A model generated the notes under the pieces. It did no database searches. It was given only the letters and a program-made list of their open reading frames with translations, and was not told the origin of the DNA. Shown here piece by piece: positions 8,223-17,900 of a DNA stretch of 64,000 bases (position 1 is its first letter; every line of letters starts with the position of its first letter). Source of the DNA: JANMEB01 sp041745295 (GTDB taxonomy: Bacteria > Planctomycetota > Planctomycetia > Pirellulales > Pirellulaceae). A program made the position numbers and the translations under genes. The stretch is from NCBI GenBank assembly GCA_041745295.1, contig JBGTJE010000031.1, positions 1 through 64,000 on the forward strand, in the 5' to 3' direction.

Positions 8223-9338
8223 CTACTTGTTCGGTACCGCGAAATAATCTTTGAGTTTGTCGAGAAATGACTTTCGTTGCGGGGCAACATCCGTTTTCTC
8301 AAGTTCCGCGAGCTCGCGGAGCAAATGCACCTGCTGGGGGCTCAGCTTTTTCGGCGTCTCGATAAAGGTCTGCACGAGCAAATCGCCGGTGCGACCACCT
8401 TGCGGATTTGGCATTCCCTGCCCGCGGATCTTGAATACTTCTCCGGATTGCGTGCCCGCCGGAATCGCGAGTGGTCGGGGGCCGATCAACGTGGGAACGT
8501 CGATTTCAGCGCCTAAAACTGCTTGGCTGTAGGTAATCGGTATTTGCAGTACGAGGTGATCGCCGTCGCGATGAAACAACTTGTGCTTTCGGATCGAGAT
8601 AAAGCAATAGCAATCGCCATTGGGACCGCCGGCCAGGCTTGGTTCGCCTTCGCCGGGCAAGCGAACGCGCATTCCGTCATCGATTCCCGAAGGAATTGCA
8701 ACATCCAATTCGACCTGATTCGAAACGGTTCCGCCGCCGCGACAGTTCTGGCAGGGGTTGGTGATCATTTGGCCGCTGCCGCGGCAGCGCGGACAGGCCG
8801 TTTGGACGCGCAAGATTCCATTAGACTGCACGACGCTTCCCCGACCGCCGCATTGATTGCAGGACTGGGTCTTCGAGCCCGGCTGGCTGCGCGAACCCTG
8901 ACAGGTTTCACATTTTTTCTGTCGGGAGAACCGAACTTTCTTGTGGACGCCTTGGAACGATTCTTCAAGTGTCAGTGCGAGGTCCACGCGCACGTCCGCG
9001 CCACGTTGAACGCGTTGTCGTCCGCCGCCAAAAAAGTCGCCGAACATGGTTCCACCGAAGAGTTCGCCGAAAGCGGAAAACAAATCTTCGGGAGACTGCG
9101 AGTGTCCGTTTTCAAAGGCTGCGTGCCCGTATCGGTCGTAGCGCGATCGTTTCTCGGAATCGCTGAGGACTTCATAAGCCTCGGTGCATTGCTTGAACTT
9201 CGTCGCGGCCTCCTGATCGCCGGCGTTGCTGTCTGGGTGAAACTTCACCGCCAGTTTTCGATAGGCGCGCGAGATGTCTCGTTCGGAAGCATCTTTACTT
9301 ACTTCCAGTATCTCGTAATAGCATCGCTTCGATTCCAT
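8223..9338 (-). CDS. dnaJ: DnaJ co-chaperone (Hsp40)
   Basis: A 371-aa DnaJ that activates DnaK ATP hydrolysis and delivers unfolded substrates. It has a J domain at residues 1-70 with HPD at 34-36, and a Gly/Phe-rich linker (EDLFSAFGELFGGTMFGDFFGGG). Four CxxCxGx(G/R) zinc motifs lie at about 138-205: CETCQGSR, CNQCGGRG, CPRCRGSG, CQNCRGGG. The substrate-binding C-terminal domains follow. The first zinc motif ends in Arg instead of Gly. It belongs to the minus-strand chaperone block, separated from groL upstream by a terminator. Confidence 0.96.
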   Translation of the reverse strand: MESKRCYYEILEVSKDASERDISRAYRKLAVKFHPDSNAGDQEAATKFKQCTEAYEVLSDSEKRSRYDRYGHAAFENGHSQSPEDLFSAFGELFGGTMFGDFFGGGRQRVQRGADVRVDLALTLEESFQGVHKKVRFSRQKKCETCQGSRSQPGSKTQSCNQCGGRGSVVQSNGILRVQTACPRCRGSGQMITNPCQNCRGGGTVSNQVELDVAIPSGIDDGMRVRLPGEGEPSLAGGPNGDCYCFISIRKHKLFHRDGDHLVLQIPITYSQAVLGAEIDVPTLIGPRPLAIPAGTQSGEVFKIRGQGMPNPQGGRTGDLLVQTFIETPKKLSPQQVHLLRELAELEKTDVAPQRKSFLDKLKDYFAVPNK

Positions 9339-9451
9339 TGTTACCGCGCGAGAATGGGCTTTGTTCGGTCGGAGCTACCCGGTCTGTTATCGACGCCTGG
9401 GACAAGGCCTAACAGCATCGTAGTGACTGAAGTGTTTGCACCGTCTATGGC

Positions 9452-9481
9452 AAAAAACGGGCCACCCCAAAGGATGGCCCG
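9452..9481 (-). terminator. Rho-independent terminator after groL1
   Basis: On the minus strand CGGGCCA and TGGCCCG (9481-9475 and 9464-9458) form a stem, followed by a run of six T. It lies about 80 bp past the groL1 stop and before dnaJ, separating the two transcription units. Confidence 0.8.
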
Positions 9482-9559
9482 GCTCGACTCAGTTTGGGGT
9501 TTTCGTGCTTATCAGGACGGATTGGAGGCGGGAGTGCCGCCACATAACCACAATTAATT

Positions 9560-11179
9560 CTAGGCAACAACCCCTTCAATCTTACCTTTTTTCTTGTCCG
9601 ACTCGTCGAACGTTGAGACCATGGCGTCGGTGGTCAATAGCAGACCGGCGATACTGGCCGCGTTTGCCAACGCCGTACGGACGACTTTAACCGGATCGAT
9701 GACGCCGGCTTTGTACATATCGGTGTATTCGCCCGTATTCGCGTCGAAGCCATAGCTACCGGACTTTTGCAAAATCGTGTCCACGACGACCGAGCCGTCG
9801 ATTCCCCCATTGTTGGCGATTTGTTTGGCCGGTGCGTCCAGGACGTTGAAAATGATATCGACCCCGATCTTTTCATCACCTTTGGCGGCGGAACGGATCG
9901 CGTCAACCGCATCGCGGCAGCGGAGCAGCGCGACACCACCGCCGGGCAGAATCCCTTCTTCGATCGCCGCGCGGGTCGCGTGCAACGCATCTTCCACGCG
10001 AGCCTTTTTCTGCTTCATATCGGCTTCGGTTTCTGCGCCGACGCTGACGACGGCAACTCCGCCCGACAATTTGGCCAAACGTTCCTGTAGCTTTTCCTTG
10101 TCGTAATCACTGTCGGTTTGATCGATCTGTTTGCGAATCTGGTCGACGCGAGCTGCGATGTCCTTGCGGCTCCCTGCCCCTTCGACGATCGTCGTGTTGT
10201 TCTTGTCGATCGTGATTTTTTTGGCCCGGCCCAGTTGATCGACCGTTAGCTTTTCTAATTGGAGGCCCAATTCTTCGCTGATCATCGTGCCGCCGGTGAG
10301 GACGGCGATGTCGGACAGCATGGCTTTGCGGCGATCGCCAAATCCGGGAGCCTTGACCGCACAGACGTTGAGCGTTCCACGGAGGCGGTTGACCACGAGC
10401 AACGTCAATGCTTCGGCCTCGACGTCTTCGGCGATGATCAACAGCGGTTGACCGCTGCCACCGACCTTTTCCAGGATGGGAACCAATTCACGGATGTTGC
10501 TAATCTTCTTCTCGAAAATCAAAATCAGCGCGTTTTCAAATTCGCATTCCATCTCTGAAGGGCGGTTGATGAAATACGGGGAAATGTAGCCCTTGTCGAA
10601 CTGCATTCCGTCTACGTATTCGACCGTGGTCTCGGTGGAGCGGCCCTCCTCGACGGTAATAACGCCGTCTTTTCCGACGCGGTGCAAGGCGTCCGCCAGC
10701 ATGTCGCCGATGACGCGATCGCTGTTGGCGCTAATCGCACCGACATTGGAGACCTCTTCCTTTTTCGAAACGGGCTTGGCCATTTTCTTTAATTCGGCCA
10801 CAGCCGCTTCGACGGCTTTGTCGATGCCTCGCCGGACCGCGGTTGGATTGCAGCCGGAGACGAGGCAGCGAATGCCTTCGCGAAAGATCGCCCGGGCGAG
10901 CACCGTAGCTGTCGTCGTGCCGTCACCCGCAAGATCGGAAGTCTTTTGGGCGACTTCAACGACCAACTTGGCGCCCATGTTTTCGAATCGATCTTCCAGT
11001 TCAATTTCCTTGGCGACCGTGACACCGTCTTTGGTCACCGTGGGACCGCCAAAAGATTTGTTGATGATCACGTTGCGACCTGTGGGCCCCATCGTGATGG
11101 CGACCGCGTCGGCCAGTTTGTCGATGCCGCGAAGCATTCGTTGCCGCGCTCGGTCCTCGAATAAAAGCTGCTTAGCCAC
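9560..11179 (-). CDS. groL: GroEL chaperonin, copy lacking GGM tail
   Basis: A 539-aa 60-kDa chaperonin, directly downstream of groS. Nucleotide-site motifs are present: GPTGRNVII, VAGDGTTTATVLA (as LAGDGTTTATVLA), and GGGVALLRC. It ends in DKKKGKIEGVVA, without the Gly-Gly-Met tail found in ordinary GroEL, so it is likely a specialised paralogue. The start codon is GTG with AAGGA in front. It shares the block with a second, tailed groL upstream of groS. A clear terminator follows. Confidence 0.95.
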   Translation of the reverse strand: MAKQLLFEDRARQRMLRGIDKLADAVAITMGPTGRNVIINKSFGGPTVTKDGVTVAKEIELEDRFENMGAKLVVEVAQKTSDLAGDGTTTATVLARAIFREGIRCLVSGCNPTAVRRGIDKAVEAAVAELKKMAKPVSKKEEVSNVGAISANSDRVIGDMLADALHRVGKDGVITVEEGRSTETTVEYVDGMQFDKGYISPYFINRPSEMECEFENALILIFEKKISNIRELVPILEKVGGSGQPLLIIAEDVEAEALTLLVVNRLRGTLNVCAVKAPGFGDRRKAMLSDIAVLTGGTMISEELGLQLEKLTVDQLGRAKKITIDKNNTTIVEGAGSRKDIAARVDQIRKQIDQTDSDYDKEKLQERLAKLSGGVAVVSVGAETEADMKQKKARVEDALHATRAAIEEGILPGGGVALLRCRDAVDAIRSAAKGDEKIGVDIIFNVLDAPAKQIANNGGIDGSVVVDTILQKSGSYGFDANTGEYTDMYKAGVIDPVKVVRTALANAASIAGLLLTTDAMVSTFDESDKKKGKIEGVVA

Positions 11180-11255
11180 TGTTTTTTCCTTATGATGAAT
11201 GCTGGTTTTAGGTTGCCCGCGCGGGGCAGGATTTCATTTTCGGTGAGGCTAAGGG

Positions 11256-11552
11256 TTAGACCACTTTGGCCAAAATGTCGGTTTCACGCAGGATCTTGAT
11301 CTCTGCACCTTCGACTTCGATTTCGGTTCCGCCGTACTTGCCAAAAATCACCTCGTCGCCGACTGCGACCGACAATTTCCCACGACTGCCGTTTTCGAGA
11401 AGCTTTCCTGGTCCGACGGCAAGCACTGTGCCTCGTTGGGGTTTTTCTTTGGCGTTGTCTGGGAGCACGATGCCTCCCGCCGTTGTCTCTTCTGCTTCGA
11501 GCGGTTCCACAACTACGCGATCATCCAACGGTCGAATATTGAGCTTTGGCAT
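11256..11552 (-). CDS. groS: GroES co-chaperonin
   Basis: A 98-aa GroES, the heptameric lid of GroEL. The family opening NIRPLDDRVVVEP, the mobile-loop region ETTAGGIVLPDNAKEKPQ and the ending LRETDILAKV are all present. The ATG at 11552 is chosen because AAGGA stands just before it; a TTG nine codons upstream is in frame but would place that ribosome-binding site inside the gene. It lies between two groL genes on the same strand, 76 bp before groL1. Confidence 0.95.
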   Translation of the reverse strand: MPKLNIRPLDDRVVVEPLEAEETTAGGIVLPDNAKEKPQRGTVLAVGPGKLLENGSRGKLSVAVGDEVIFGKYGGTEIEVEGAEIKILRETDILAKVV

Positions 11553-11661
11553 AATGAAGTCCTTAATATGAAGTTGCAAATTCGGTCATCGATGGATCTA
11601 TGGTTTGATTCATTCCGCGCCGCGATCCTTTAGCGCGAATCAAAGTTTCATTTTTTGCCCG

Positions 11662-13362
11662 TTACATCATTCCAGGCATTCCGCCCATGCCACCCATTCC
11701 GCCCATGCCAGGCATGCCACCCATTCCGCCCATGCCGTGGTCGTGATCGTGATGGTGATCGCCGGCACCTTCTTTTTCAGCCTTGGGAATTTCGGTGACG
11801 AGGGACTCGGTCGAAAGCAAGAGCGCCGCGACGCTTGCGGCGTTTTGCAAAGCCGTACAAACGACCTTGGCCGGGTCGATCACGCCGGCGTCCACCAAGT
11901 CGCAATATTTTCCGTTGTCCGCGTTGAAGCCCTCGGTTTTCCCCTTCATGGCGCGGACGCGGCTCACGACGACGGCGCCGTCATGACCGGCGTTGCTGGC
12001 GATGTAGCGAAGCGGGTAATCGAGGATATTTCGAACGATTTTTGCGCCCTGTGCTTCGTCGCCGGTTAAGTCCAATTTATCCAGGCATTTTTCGGCCCGG
12101 ATCAAGGCGATGCCGCCCCCGGCAACGATGCCTTCGTCGAGGGCCGCGGCCGTCGCGGATTTTGCGTCTTCGAGCAAATCTTTGCGTTCCTTCATTTCGG
12201 TCTCGGTTGCTCCGCCGACGTTGATTTGGGCGACCCCGCCCGCCAACTTGGCCAACCGCTCTTGCAATTTCTCGCGATCGTAATCGCTGTCCGTGTTTTC
12301 AATTTCGCGGCGGATTTGTTCCACCCGCGCCTCGATGGCATCCTTTCCTCCGGAACCACCGACAATCACGGTTTCATCCGACGAAATGCGCACTTTTTTC
12401 GCGCGGCCCAGGTCCTTGAGTTGAACGCTCTCGAGTTCAATTCCCAAGTCCTTAAAAATGGGTTGGCCGCCGGTGAGCACGCCGATGTCGCCGATGATGG
12501 CCTTTCGGCGATCGCCGTAACCGGGAGCTTTCACCGCGGCAATTTGCAAGATGCCGCGCAGTTTATTCACGACGAGAGTCGCAAGTGCTTCGCCCTCAAC
12601 GTCTTCGGCGATTATGAGCAACGGTTTCTTCGCCTTGCTGATTGCTTCGAGCAAGGGGATCAGCGGCTTATTGGCCGAGATTTTTTCTTCGAACAAAAGG
12701 ACGTAACAATTTTCGAACTCGACGGTGACTTCGTCTTGATTGGTGACAAAGTGAGGAGACAAGAAGCCGCGATCAAATTGCATTCCTTCGACAACTTCGA
12801 CCGTAGTCTCGTTGGTACGACCTTCTTCGATTGTAATAACGCCGTTCTTGCCGACTTGCAAAAACGCATCCGCCAAGACTTTGCCGATAAATGGATCGCC
12901 GTTTCCAGCAATCGTCGCGACCTGTTCGATTTCTTTGCGACTCTTTTCGTTGATCGGCTTGGCCTGTTTCTTGATATCTTCAGTGACCGCTTCGGTGGCC
13001 TTGGCGATTCCGCGCGTGAGGGCCATAGGATCGAATCCCGCCGCGATCATTTTCAGGCCTTCGCGGAAAATGGCTTCGGCCAATACCGTGGCGGTCGTCG
13101 TGCCGTCCCCGGCCACGTCGTTCGTCTTGCTGGCGGCTTCTTTGACCAATTGAACGCCGAGATTTTCAAACGGATCATCGAGTTCAATGTCTTCGGCGAC
13201 GGTCACTCCGTCCTTGGTGATCTTGGGTGATCCCCAGCCCTTGTCCAAGACTGCATTGCGGCCCCGTGGTCCCAGCGTACTGCGCACTGCTTTGGCCAAC
13301 TTGGTAACGCCGGCCAAAAGTGGTTTTCTGGCTTCTTCGTCAAAAACAATTTGCTTTGCCAC
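11662..13362 (-). CDS. groL: GroEL chaperonin with His/Asp-rich and GGM tail
   Basis: A 566-aa chaperonin with GPRGRNAVLD, VAGDGTTTATVLAE and GGGIALIRAEK at the nucleotide site. The C-terminus is unusual. A run DHHHDHDH precedes a long GMGG/MPGM-repeat tail, so a possible metal-binding patch sits in front of the flexible tail that normally fills the chaperonin cavity. Start codon GTG with GGAG ten bases before it. It is the first gene of the chaperone block. I see no CIRCE operator (TTAGCACTC-N9-GAGTGCTAA) upstream. Confidence 0.95.
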   Translation of the reverse strand: MAKQIVFDEEARKPLLAGVTKLAKAVRSTLGPRGRNAVLDKGWGSPKITKDGVTVAEDIELDDPFENLGVQLVKEAASKTNDVAGDGTTTATVLAEAIFREGLKMIAAGFDPMALTRGIAKATEAVTEDIKKQAKPINEKSRKEIEQVATIAGNGDPFIGKVLADAFLQVGKNGVITIEEGRTNETTVEVVEGMQFDRGFLSPHFVTNQDEVTVEFENCYVLLFEEKISANKPLIPLLEAISKAKKPLLIIAEDVEGEALATLVVNKLRGILQIAAVKAPGYGDRRKAIIGDIGVLTGGQPIFKDLGIELESVQLKDLGRAKKVRISSDETVIVGGSGGKDAIEARVEQIRREIENTDSDYDREKLQERLAKLAGGVAQINVGGATETEMKERKDLLEDAKSATAAALDEGIVAGGGIALIRAEKCLDKLDLTGDEAQGAKIVRNILDYPLRYIASNAGHDGAVVVSRVRAMKGKTEGFNADNGKYCDLVDAGVIDPAKVVCTALQNAASVAALLLSTESLVTEIPKAEKEGAGDHHHDHDHGMGGMGGMPGMGGMGGMGGMPGMM

Positions 13363-13821
13363 GAATAAGACTCCGTTTCGATTAGAAAGTCGTTGGTCGA
13401 TTCGAATAAAATGAAAACGCCGAAGCGTTTAAAAAACTGAAAGTCCACCCGAAGTGCGGTATCTGCCTGGCAGACAAAGTCCGTGAGCCGCGCAAACGGA
13501 GCAACCAGTGTGCCAAACTGCGCCTTTTATTGACGAAGCTGCTTTTCAGCGGATGCAACGCCGCAAAACCATTGTCCCTGGGGCCGCGCATTATCGCCCA
13601 TTTCTGCGGTGGTGACAATCTGGCAGGGGCCGCGGACTGACTCCAAGAGCTCCCGGGAACCGCTCGAACACGTATTTCGCTTGGGGCGCAATAAACCGTG
13701 CCAGTCGGTCGTCGAAAGTGCGGTTGTGGCGAGCCAAATTCCGGCACAGCCCTGGTAGTTTTGGGAGCATTCGCCAATAAAATCCATGTTTTTGGTTCAG
13801 GCTCTTCAGGGGGAATTTTCC
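13363..13821. other. Divergent intergenic region upstream of groL2
   Basis: About 460 bp without a gene, between divergent groL2 and the DUF1579 gene. It contains a short hairpin AAACGC-CGAA-GCGTTT at 13415-13430, with A/T runs on both sides, and a TCTGCC-T-GGCAGA palindrome near 13460. Neither can be assigned a role. Confidence 0.5.
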
Positions 13822-14457
13822 ATGGCTCGCATATTCGCCTTCGTCGCGTGTGGATTGATTCTGGCTTCGGTTGTCCCAAACATCGCGCTTGGCCAAGAGA
13901 AAAAGGGGGAGAAGAAAAGCACGGAAGCACAACAATCGGCAGGCGCTCAACCTTCGGCCGAAGAAATGGCGGACGCCATGACCGCGACCATGCCCGGCAA
14001 GGTACACGAGCAATTAGCCAAGCTCGAAGGAAAATGGAAAGTGACGATGAGCATCGTCATGGAAGGGATGGAGCCGCAGAAATCGGAAGGCAACGCCGAA
14101 CTCAAGATGATCTTGGGTGGGCGCTTCGTGCAAGAAACGGGCGACGCATCGATGATGGGCTTTCCCGTCGAACACTCGCGGCTCTGGGGATACAACAACG
14201 GAACAAAAAAATATCAAGCCGTTTGGATCTACACCATGAGCACCGGCTTCCTGCAATTGGAAGGATCGTCGGATGACGACGGCAAGACGGTTCAATGGAA
14301 GGGGCACTTCGATAACGAAGTCGGCGTCCGGGAAGACATTACCGCGATTACCATGTTCGTCGACGACGATCACTTCGAAATTGAATTGTCAGCGGAAAAA
14401 ATGCCGGATGGATCCTCAGGCCCAAAAATGAAATCGGTTTACACTCGCGACAAATAG
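13822..14457 (+). CDS. Secreted DUF1579 family protein
   Basis: A 211-aa protein with a Sec signal peptide (ARIFAFVACGLILASVVPNIALGQ). A low-complexity Lys/Glu/Ala linker follows, then a DUF1579 domain, recognisable by LEGKWKVTMSIVM near the start and the strand pattern VQETGDASMMGFPVEHSRLWGY. The family is common in planctomycetes and has no established function. The start at 13822 is chosen because AGGGGGA precedes it; an upstream ATG at 13786 would bury the signal peptide. Confidence 0.82.
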   Translation: MARIFAFVACGLILASVVPNIALGQEKKGEKKSTEAQQSAGAQPSAEEMADAMTATMPGKVHEQLAKLEGKWKVTMSIVMEGMEPQKSEGNAELKMILGGRFVQETGDASMMGFPVEHSRLWGYNNGTKKYQAVWIYTMSTGFLQLEGSSDDDGKTVQWKGHFDNEVGVREDITAITMFVDDDHFEIELSAEKMPDGSSGPKMKSVYTRDK

Positions 14458-14973
14458 AAATCGCTGCCGTGAACGCCGCGCTGCGATCATTCCTTGGAAC
14501 GCTAGACACAGCTGAAGTCATTCCAGGCTTCGCGGCGCGGCGGGACGGGATTCAAGTTCCAAGGGCGGTGGAGACGCAATTCGTGCGCCGGTCATAGTCG
14601 ATTCAAAAAGAAGGTGCTGGCACGATTAGTCCATTTTAGATTCCTGCGGATTTCGCCTTGAATTCGAGGAACCCGCCGCTTTTTGGCAATGAGAAAAAGT
14701 CCGATTATGAATTCTCTTCGCAAGCCGCCAACCCTTAATTGACAGCCGCAAAACGCGTGTTAGCCTAAGGCGATTCTTGATACAGAGGCGGTGCTCCGAA
14801 AGCAATCGGCGGATTGTGGGAGCTTCAACGGAACATTCTCGCGGCACGACACCATATTTGTGCGCCAAGTTTTCATGATCGCTCTGTGGATTGAAACTAG
14901 GCTCGACGGGATTACTTAGGGAGAAATAGCCGAACGCACTGACAGCCGTACCTTCTTTTAAACGAGATTCACC
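14458..14973. other. Gene-free stretch
   Basis: About 515 bp between the DUF1579 gene and the giant exoprotein. An imperfect inverted repeat (GCCGCGCTGCGATCATTCC against its complement near 14520-14540) follows the DUF1579 stop and may end its transcript. The 80-codon minus-strand frame at 14626-14868 shows no family likeness and is not called. Confidence 0.4.
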
Positions 14974-17900
14974 ATGTCAAAGAATTGGTATGCGGACAGA
15001 TTACGTTTTCTATCGACTCGACGAAACCGGAACCACGTCAATGCGGATTCGCTGCGACGGCAGCACGATGATCAGCGGCTAATGGTCGAGCAACTTGAGG
15101 TTCGCGACCTCTTGACGTCCGTATTGTACGTCGATTTCGGCGACAATTTTCCGGCGGACGGCCTAGACATGACAGTTGGCCAGCTCCGCGGCGCTATCGC
15201 CGGCAATGTCGGCATACAGGGTCCCGACTTCCGTGAGTTCGCGGCTGACAACGTGACGATCGTGGACTACGCGGACACACTGGGACTGCGATTTACGGGG
15301 ACGTCGCCACTTGTGACGTTTGACTACAACGGCGTTGGGGGCGTGACGGGCGCCGACTACACGGATCTGCGCTCAAACGTGCTCAGCCTGACACAGCGCT
15401 ATTACAACAATATCGACTGCAACGTTGTGATTGCTCCTGCGCTCGACAACTCCAGCGATGCGAATTACCTCCAAGCGATTCGCGATACGCTAAATTTGGG
15501 CGCAGCCGTCAACGGCGAGCGTGACGCCTGGGTCTTTGTCTCTCAGATTATTCGCACCGACACCAATGTTTCGGTGGGAACGGACAAAAGTCTCAATGGC
15601 CAGGCGGCCGGCGCCGATATCGGCGGCAACAACGCTCGCGATGATTCGGCGGTGACGTTTGCCGATGTGGTATTGGGGACCCAAAATGCGACCGCGGACA
15701 CTCGTTTGGCGTATACGGTTGCCCACGAAGCGGGGCATACGTTTGGACAGCGACATCGAAACAACGGTACCTCTGGAACCGCTTTGGATGCGGATATGGC
15801 CCAGCTCACCGGGTCAGAGTTGGTGACCGAGTCGGCCGGCGCGACAAATCGGACTAACTTTGTATTCCATACTCGTTATCCCCTTATTCGCGGCGATGGC
15901 AACAACAATCCGCCGCCAGCGACCAACGCGTTCAGCGCCAACGATGTGGAGAATCAATACTTGCAAGCTGCGGGCAATGGCCGGCTTGGGGTCCGCGCAG
16001 GGTCGGCCGATTATGTTTCTGGAACCGGTGCGCACGACCAAATCACGATTACGCGCACTGGAGCTACTCAGGCGATGGTGACGATTCAGGCTTTCCGCGA
16101 TGCCGCGTACAGCTCAGCAATTACGGTCCCGGGAACTGCGACGACCACCTTCAGCTACAGCATTGATACCACCAACGGGATTCTGATCGAGGGAGGCTTT
16201 GGCACTGATCGGATCACGATCGACGCTACGATCTCCGAGACAATTACCGTGCGCGGCATGGCCGGCTCGGCCGACACTCTGATTATCAACGGCGGTAACT
16301 TGGCGAGTGGAACTTACACGCCGGCAGGAACGCAGACGCCAGGCTTAGATGGCAATACGGATTTCCGTGGTCAGATCGCTTTCGCCGGTGGGGCAACGTT
16401 CAATTTCGAAGAGTTCCAGACAACGGGATTTGTGACCGTGCAAAGCGTTACCAGTTTCACGATCATCACTCCTAACAGCAACGATAGTGTGACGATGGGA
16501 ATTCCAGCCGGGGGGCAAAACGGAGTTAGCGGTACGAGCGGTGGAGTTGCCTTTGTTCCATTGAGGTTTGCAAGCGTCGCTAATTTCACGATCGACACAG
16601 CAACCAACGATGGGGGCTCACCCAATGATTTGGTTACAATCGCAAGCGCCCTCGTTGCCGCCGGCATGATGAATTTCACGGTTAACACCGGAAATGGCGC
16701 TGACGAGCTCATTATCAATCAGCCAAACTACGCGCTGCCGGTCGGCGGAGGCAGCTTTAGCTTTCAAGGGGGCGCCGACAGCGATCTAATTACGGCCACG
16801 GCCAACGTCAGTTTCAATTTAAGTGATTCCAGCTTGGGCATCGTCAGTGACAGCGCGATCGCACTGACGAGCGTTGAACAAGCCGACCTTACCGGGGGAG
16901 CGAGTGCCAACACGTTCACGGTAAGCAACTGGGGCGGCTCCGCGGAACTTTATGGGCAAGGCGCTTCCGACAGCTACATCGTGAACTTTGTTGGCTCGGG
17001 TAGTGGCTCGGTGCTGATCTTCGACTCGGGAGCGAGTGGAACGGATACGGGCGAAGTCAACGGCACGGGGGGAGACAACACACTCGTTATTACGAGCACC
17101 CTCGTCTCGCTGGGGAGCGAGGACGTGACCTTCTCGGGCTTGGAGAGCCTGACGGTTAATGGCCTCGCTGGGGACGACATCGTCAATGTCCGTAGCACTG
17201 GCGCGAGTACACCCGTCATCGCCAACGGCAACGACGACGACGACATCTTCAACGTGGGCAACTTGTTCGACTCGCTGGACGATATCCTGGGTGCATTGAC
17301 ACTCAACGGGAACTCGCCGGCAGCAAGCGACTCCGTGTTCGTGAACGATCAAGGTGATGCCGACGCGCACATCTATGTATTGACCAGTTCGACGGTCGAT
17401 CGAGACGGCGCGGCGCTGATCACGTATGGAACGATCGAGCTGTTAACGGTTAACGGCGGCTCGGGCGGGAACGCGATCAATGTGCAGAATACGGCCTCGA
17501 CCACGTCGGTCGTCGTCAACACGGGAGCTGGCGACGACGAAGTCGCGGTCGATTCTGATGGCGGTCCAGCGGATCCTCCCTCGGGGACCGTGGATGGGAT
17601 CGTGAGCAGCTTGACGATCAATGGCCAAGGAGGAACCAACACGCTGCGGTTGGAAGACTACAGCGATCTGGGTCTCGTGTCGGGCGACGTTGTCCACGTG
17701 ACGCCGACGCAAATCGGAGCGGATCCTGGAGATTCGTTCTTCGGCGCCGGAGGTTCGCTCGCGTATAGCGACTTGGCGCATATTACGTTGAATCTGAGCA
17801 ACGGGTACTTCCCCGATACGGTGTACTTGATACCGAGTGCGACTACTGCATTCGAGCTACACGGAAACGATCCCGATTGCCCGATGAATCCGGACCAACT

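Noticed and set aside
11590..11640. Terminator between groL2 and groS
   Set aside because: TTTGATTC/GAATCAAA arms exist but the stem is bulged and no T-run follows on the minus strand.
12226..13230. 334-codon plus-strand frame
   Set aside because: Exact antisense of groL2; codon pattern mirrors the conserved GroEL sequence.
13363..13821. CIRCE heat-shock operator upstream of groL2
   Set aside because: Looked for TTAGCACTC/GAGTGCTAA; not present here nor upstream of groS or dnaJ.
14626..14868. 80-codon minus-strand frame
   Set aside because: No ribosome-binding site, no family likeness; in a gene-free gap.
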